A stretch of 64,000 nucleotides of DNA from Paramormyrops kingsleyae (taxonomy: Eukaryota > Chordata > Actinopteri > Osteoglossiformes > Mormyridae): NCBI RefSeq assembly GCF_048594095.1, contig NC_132803.1, forward strand, positions 31,542,001 through 31,606,000, given 5' to 3'. The notes under the pieces are model-generated. The model was given only the letters and a program-made list of their open reading frames with translations. It had not been told where the DNA came from and did no database searches. Both the position numbers and the translations under genes were made by a program. Below are positions 59,834-64,000 of the stretch, in pieces (position 1 is the first letter of the stretch; every line of letters starts with the position of its first letter).

Positions 59834-62800
59834 GTAGCCAAATACACGATTTTACTCAGTGTTTACTCGGGGTTGACTCATGTTTGATTTGTTATTTATG
59901 AAAGTTAAGTCGCTTCACTTCAAATATCTATACGGGGATACTCTCCAGTTCTGAACTTTACATTATGAGTAGCTAACGACGTTTTATGACTTGTCTTAAG
60001 TTAAAATTGTAGAATAGTTTAAAGCCTTTAAAATATTTGTCGTTTAGTTGCTAGCATTTGTTGCGTATGTGGAAATATAAAAGGCAGCTATACGTCTGTT
60101 TAGTGTCATAGCTTATTATACATTTAAAATTTCATATCTAGAACTGGGTTGACAGATGCTTCACTAATTTAAATCATAGTTGAACAGATGTTTCCCATTC
60201 TGTGTTAACTATAGATTAATCCCGTTTAACCTGTAATGCTCTTCGCCACTGTACCAGTGCAGTGGTAGATAGGTGGATATAAAGATTAAAACGAATACTT
60301 CGAATAAATGTTTTGATTCCCACTACGCGTTATAATTTCTTTTTCATAAAATATTCTTTTCTCAATTTTTTTTCTTCCGTTTTACATTATACTGTACAAC
60401 AACAGTGACAAAGCTAACAGTAAAACACAATTTTATGTCTTGGATTTCCGTCCAAACCAATATAATATAAAAATTATTACTACGAAGCTTTGATGACGAT
60501 TATATTGAAACATAATGGAAATGAACTGACATACGTAGCATTTTTATCGTTAAAGCGTAACTTCAATGCTGTAAAATAAACAGCTTTTGAAAGATCGCAC
60601 ATTCCTTACAGACAAGGGACTGCTCCTTGGTTCAATTCTTTAATCAATCCAAGTGACATATGCCAACAAAATTCAAATATTGATTAATTCATTTATGTTT
60701 AAATAACCATCACTGTGAAGGCAACAGGATTAGTGGTGGTAGCGGTAATGGTTCGGCGAAAGACCAAAATAACGTGGCATTTGTTTCTGTATTTTTTTTA
60801 TTTCTGTATTGTTTTATCGTTATACGTCGTACTGTTTAATGATGACATGTATATTATTTTCTAAACATGTTTTTAAATTTCGCTAAATGAAGGAACGCGT
60901 GGATTCAAACAAGAAGATCCAGTAAATGACGTCTTGGGGTTTCCCTGACAAAGATTACTCGGTATCCTAAAGGATACTTTGATCATAAATCCACTACAGT
61001 AATCAATCAGTCTGAGTTCACTTTAATAACAATCATATCTTAACCGTTATCTCGCACTATTACCTGTGAATGTATTAAAATATTATAGGATACTAAGTAA
61101 CTATACAGCCTGTATGCCTCTTTCAAGAATATTCGAGTAAGGCCGCCAGCAACCTGTTATTAACATTAGACAGTAACACAATGACTGATATTTCAATATC
61201 ACATGTTATTAGACTATTAGTAATAGTGCTGTTAATTTCTAAATAATTCAAATATCCATACTTGCAAGTTATAAGGCTCCGCGTTTCTTTACCTCTTTTA
61301 CTAGAGGCCGACCCAAAGTCAGCTTTCTGAAGAAAATGTCACACCGCGTCGTAAATACAAAACTCATTCACAGACATTGCAGAAAATGTCGCCTTATACC
61401 GTGTTTTCAGTCTACTTTTACAATAGAACAGTAAAAGTTTGATTTTTTTTCTCTAAAAAAATTATGTCAGAGTGTATTACATTATGTATTTTTTTAATTT
61501 CGTGAGAAAGTTCATAACACTTTCTGCTTTGGCCAATAAACCAAACCAATTAGGCCTAACATGTTGGCATCCTTGAGTTATGGACTCGTTAATGATAAAA
61601 GTATCTAAATTTATTTGGCTTAATCCTTCAACTAAAGTTACAAATAATTATCTAGTTTAATGCATTTTAATAGTTAAATCCTGCTTGAGGAATCATGTTA
61701 TTAAAAAGTCATTCACGTTTTTAAAGTCTTGTCAGAAATGGGTGGAATTTTAAAACAATATTGATATTATATGCAGAAATGGTAGACTGTACATTTCGCC
61801 AAAAAGCTGTTAGAACGGACGCTGGTTTAATTAATTAAAATTTTTCCGTTTCATTTTAGCATTATAAATATGCTTTACTTAGATTTTATATTTGGATGAG
61901 CAGTTACATCGTATTAACCTATTTTATGGTTTATTTATATAATATTTCGTTAGACCTCCAAGAAAAATTTTATATATTTGCTAGTGTAATAATTTACGCC
62001 CATATTTAAATCATCATAACCGAATTTTATGTTAATTTGCTGACCACGTTATAGAACCTAAAAATTTAGTCTTTTACAAACTGATCTACAATTATCCCAA
62101 AGAGAGCTAAAATTCCGTCATACTGACAATGCTTCTGTACTTTAGGTTCCAAGCTCGCCCGTGCCAATATGACGATTGTATTATCTTTTACAATAATAAT
62201 AAACTATAACATATTCCTAAAAATCTATTAAAAGTGCACAAAATAACAACGTACTTAACGTTAAGGTAAATTTTTATTTTAACCCTGGTGCAGGCGTCGT
62301 CCTGGAAAATTTTGCACGCGATCACTCATTAAAAATTGGTGAAAAAAATTCACACGAGAATGTTTTGGTTTATTACTGATACGGAATACTGCCGGAAAAA
62401 CAGGGGACAGACAGGTATGTAAGTTGCAGTTATAAGGTCGACATGAATGGTGCTCAAACAATGAATTTAATTTAACATTGAATAATACTGTTTTTTCGTG
62501 AAACAAGTTGCAAAAATCACGTTGGCGGTAAACAGGCAAGAGCATTTATCGGAACCGGAAATCTTACATATTAGGTCTTAAAAAAGAAATAGTGTCACAG
62601 CGGTAAACCCTGTGATTGACAGCCGGCATCGTATATTGACAGGTGTTTAAATCTTTCGCGTCTCTAAGTAATGCTTAGGCGGTTTCCCGAGTAGGTTTGA
62701 AATAGACGTGTGGGTTTTTAATTTAATTTTATTTATTTTCTCTACCTGGTAATATTCGACGTTTACTGAAGACAAACCTGCAGAGCCACCTATGGCTGAC

Positions 62801-64000
62801 AGTGATTGGCTAGAGGGGCTGCATTTGTGGGATTTTACTGGTCCTGGTGCAGAAGGTTGTTTCAGCATCACTCAGTTTACTGGGCAGGAACAAATTGAAC
62901 CTTGTGTTGAGAGGGATAAGCGTACCCACCTACAATTAAAGGCAACGAGAGATGGGCTTTAGACTCTGAAACACACGGCGGAGGCGCCGCTATTTTTGTC
63001 CGTAATTTTGGGACGTGAAGAGAGGCTGCGGTCCTGGCTTGTTGGTCACATTGTCTTCTGTCTCTGAACATCATGCAAAGTAAGTGCGCTGAAGTTCAGC
63101 TGCTCCTATCACTGGTGTGAAGGGCAGAAGCACGAGGAAGTGTACGTCTGGATGATTATGCAATAATCGGTACGGATGTGGGAGATTAAATATTGTAGTT
63201 CGTGGATGATTGGTCCCTGGCTGATAGTAAGCGTTATCGTTGTGGCATTTCCTTGGCTTTTTAGTGTAAAGTTGCTTGGCAACATTGACATTCATGGGAG
63301 ATTCTACACATTTTCTTCTTGGTGTACATGTGTTTTTTTTTCAACCAAATTTGTACCTTACTTTCCCATTAACATTCTTTTCTAATGTTATCAATTTTAA
63401 TTAAATTTCTTTAGAAATATTCTGGATGTTTCATTTATAAGACATTTCTACATACTCTTTTACGTATACTTTTAACTGTTTTGCTCAGTTGTTATGTAAT
63501 TTATCAACTGTTTTGATATAAACTAGCTAGGTATTTACTCAGGTAAGCAACGCACGGCTGTCTGGGTGCTTTAACTTCTGCACGAAGCCTGACTCGGATA
63601 ACTGAACATCTCACATCAATTGTTGTGGGGCTTGGTTGCGTTGCACGAATCTGAGATTTATTCGCGGAGAATTGCAGGTATTCATTTCTTTGGATTAAAA
63701 TTATTCCTTCCTTATAGAACTCTAGATTCGAAGCAGATTCGCAATGTAACAACGTGCACGACAAGCAACGCTTTCAAGCGATATCGAGCTCATTTGTAAA
63801 TATCATTAATTCATTAATAAATTATTTAAGCAACATACCTGATGCATGGTGGTTAAAAAAAGCAAAATTTAATGACGTATTACATGCAAAAAAAGATAAT
63901 TTACTTGTGAAAATTCGGTAATACTGGTGGAACACCAGATATTACCAAACCTGTTTTGCGAGTGAAGAATATTTATTTTTATACAAATTCACAATTTGGT
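59834..64000 (+). other. lhx3 intron following exon 1b
   Basis: AT-rich and nearly repeat-free to the window end. I looked for a LIM-1 exon (Cys-x2-Cys after EIPLCAGC) and found none, so this intron probably continues past the window. A consensus donor-like AAAGTAAGTG occurs at about 63078, without other exon evidence. Confidence 0.6.
62595..62660 (+). promoter_or_regulatory. PBX-MEIS-like composite site
   Basis: TGATTGACAG at 62613-62622 is the textbook PBX-MEIS composite; ATTGACAGG follows 20 bases later at about 62635. Intronic position in lhx3. Binding is inferred. Confidence 0.35.

Noticed and set aside
63070..63085. Possible third lhx3 first exon ending ATGCAAA then GTAAGTG
   Set aside because: A lone donor-like sequence with a two-codon frame; no homology or conservation evidence.
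59834..64000. Search for the lhx3 LIM-1 exon
   Set aside because: No acceptor followed by the expected EIPLCAGC codons was found; the exon is presumably beyond the window.

Overview
The window is vertebrate nuclear DNA, most likely from a ray-finned fish. It has long introns with GT-AG junctions, abundant (CA)n and (GT)n tracts, tRNA-headed SINEs, CR1/L2-like LINE tails, and many short hAT-type and palindromic inverted-repeat elements. There is no bacterial-style gene layout, and I saw no rRNA, tRNA gene or CRISPR array.

Two genes can be identified from protein sequence. The first is a complete gpsm1 (AGS3) gene on the minus strand. Its start codon is at 30602 and its stop at 7857. I could place 14 coding exons whose phases all agree, giving 1950 coding bases and 649 residues: eight TPR-type helical repeats, a linker and four GoLoco motifs. 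The second is the 5' end of lhx3 on the plus strand. Two alternative first coding exons (1a at 56460-56529, 1b at 59737-59833) both end in the same splice phase; the exon encoding the first LIM domain was not found and should lie beyond base 64000. The two genes are divergent, with about 26 kb between their start codons.

Layout: 1-7856 is repeat-bearing flank downstream of gpsm1. It holds two opposed LINE tails and, between them, a CpG-rich block with a consensus RFX X-box, a possible promoter of an unseen gene. 7857-30602 is gpsm1, with intron 1 (9.3 kb) and intron 11 (3.0 kb) full of transposon remains. 30603-56459 is intergenic; I see no convincing exon there, but there are several repeat-free blocks dense in homeodomain-like and SOX/TCF-like motifs that could be lhx3 regulatory elements. 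56460-64000 is the lhx3 5' region: two promoters, intron 1a and the start of intron 1b.

The two genes are not known to work in one pathway. GPSM1 regulates Galpha-i/o signalling and spindle orientation. LHX3 is a LIM-homeodomain transcription factor of pituitary and motor neurons. Their neighbourhood matches the conserved LHX3-GPSM1 linkage I recall from human 9q34.3. I found no evidence of a wholly new biological system. The most interesting items are the conserved dual first exons of lhx3, the candidate regulatory blocks, the X-box CpG island, and several transposon families that can be defined within the window by their inverted repeats and target-site duplications.
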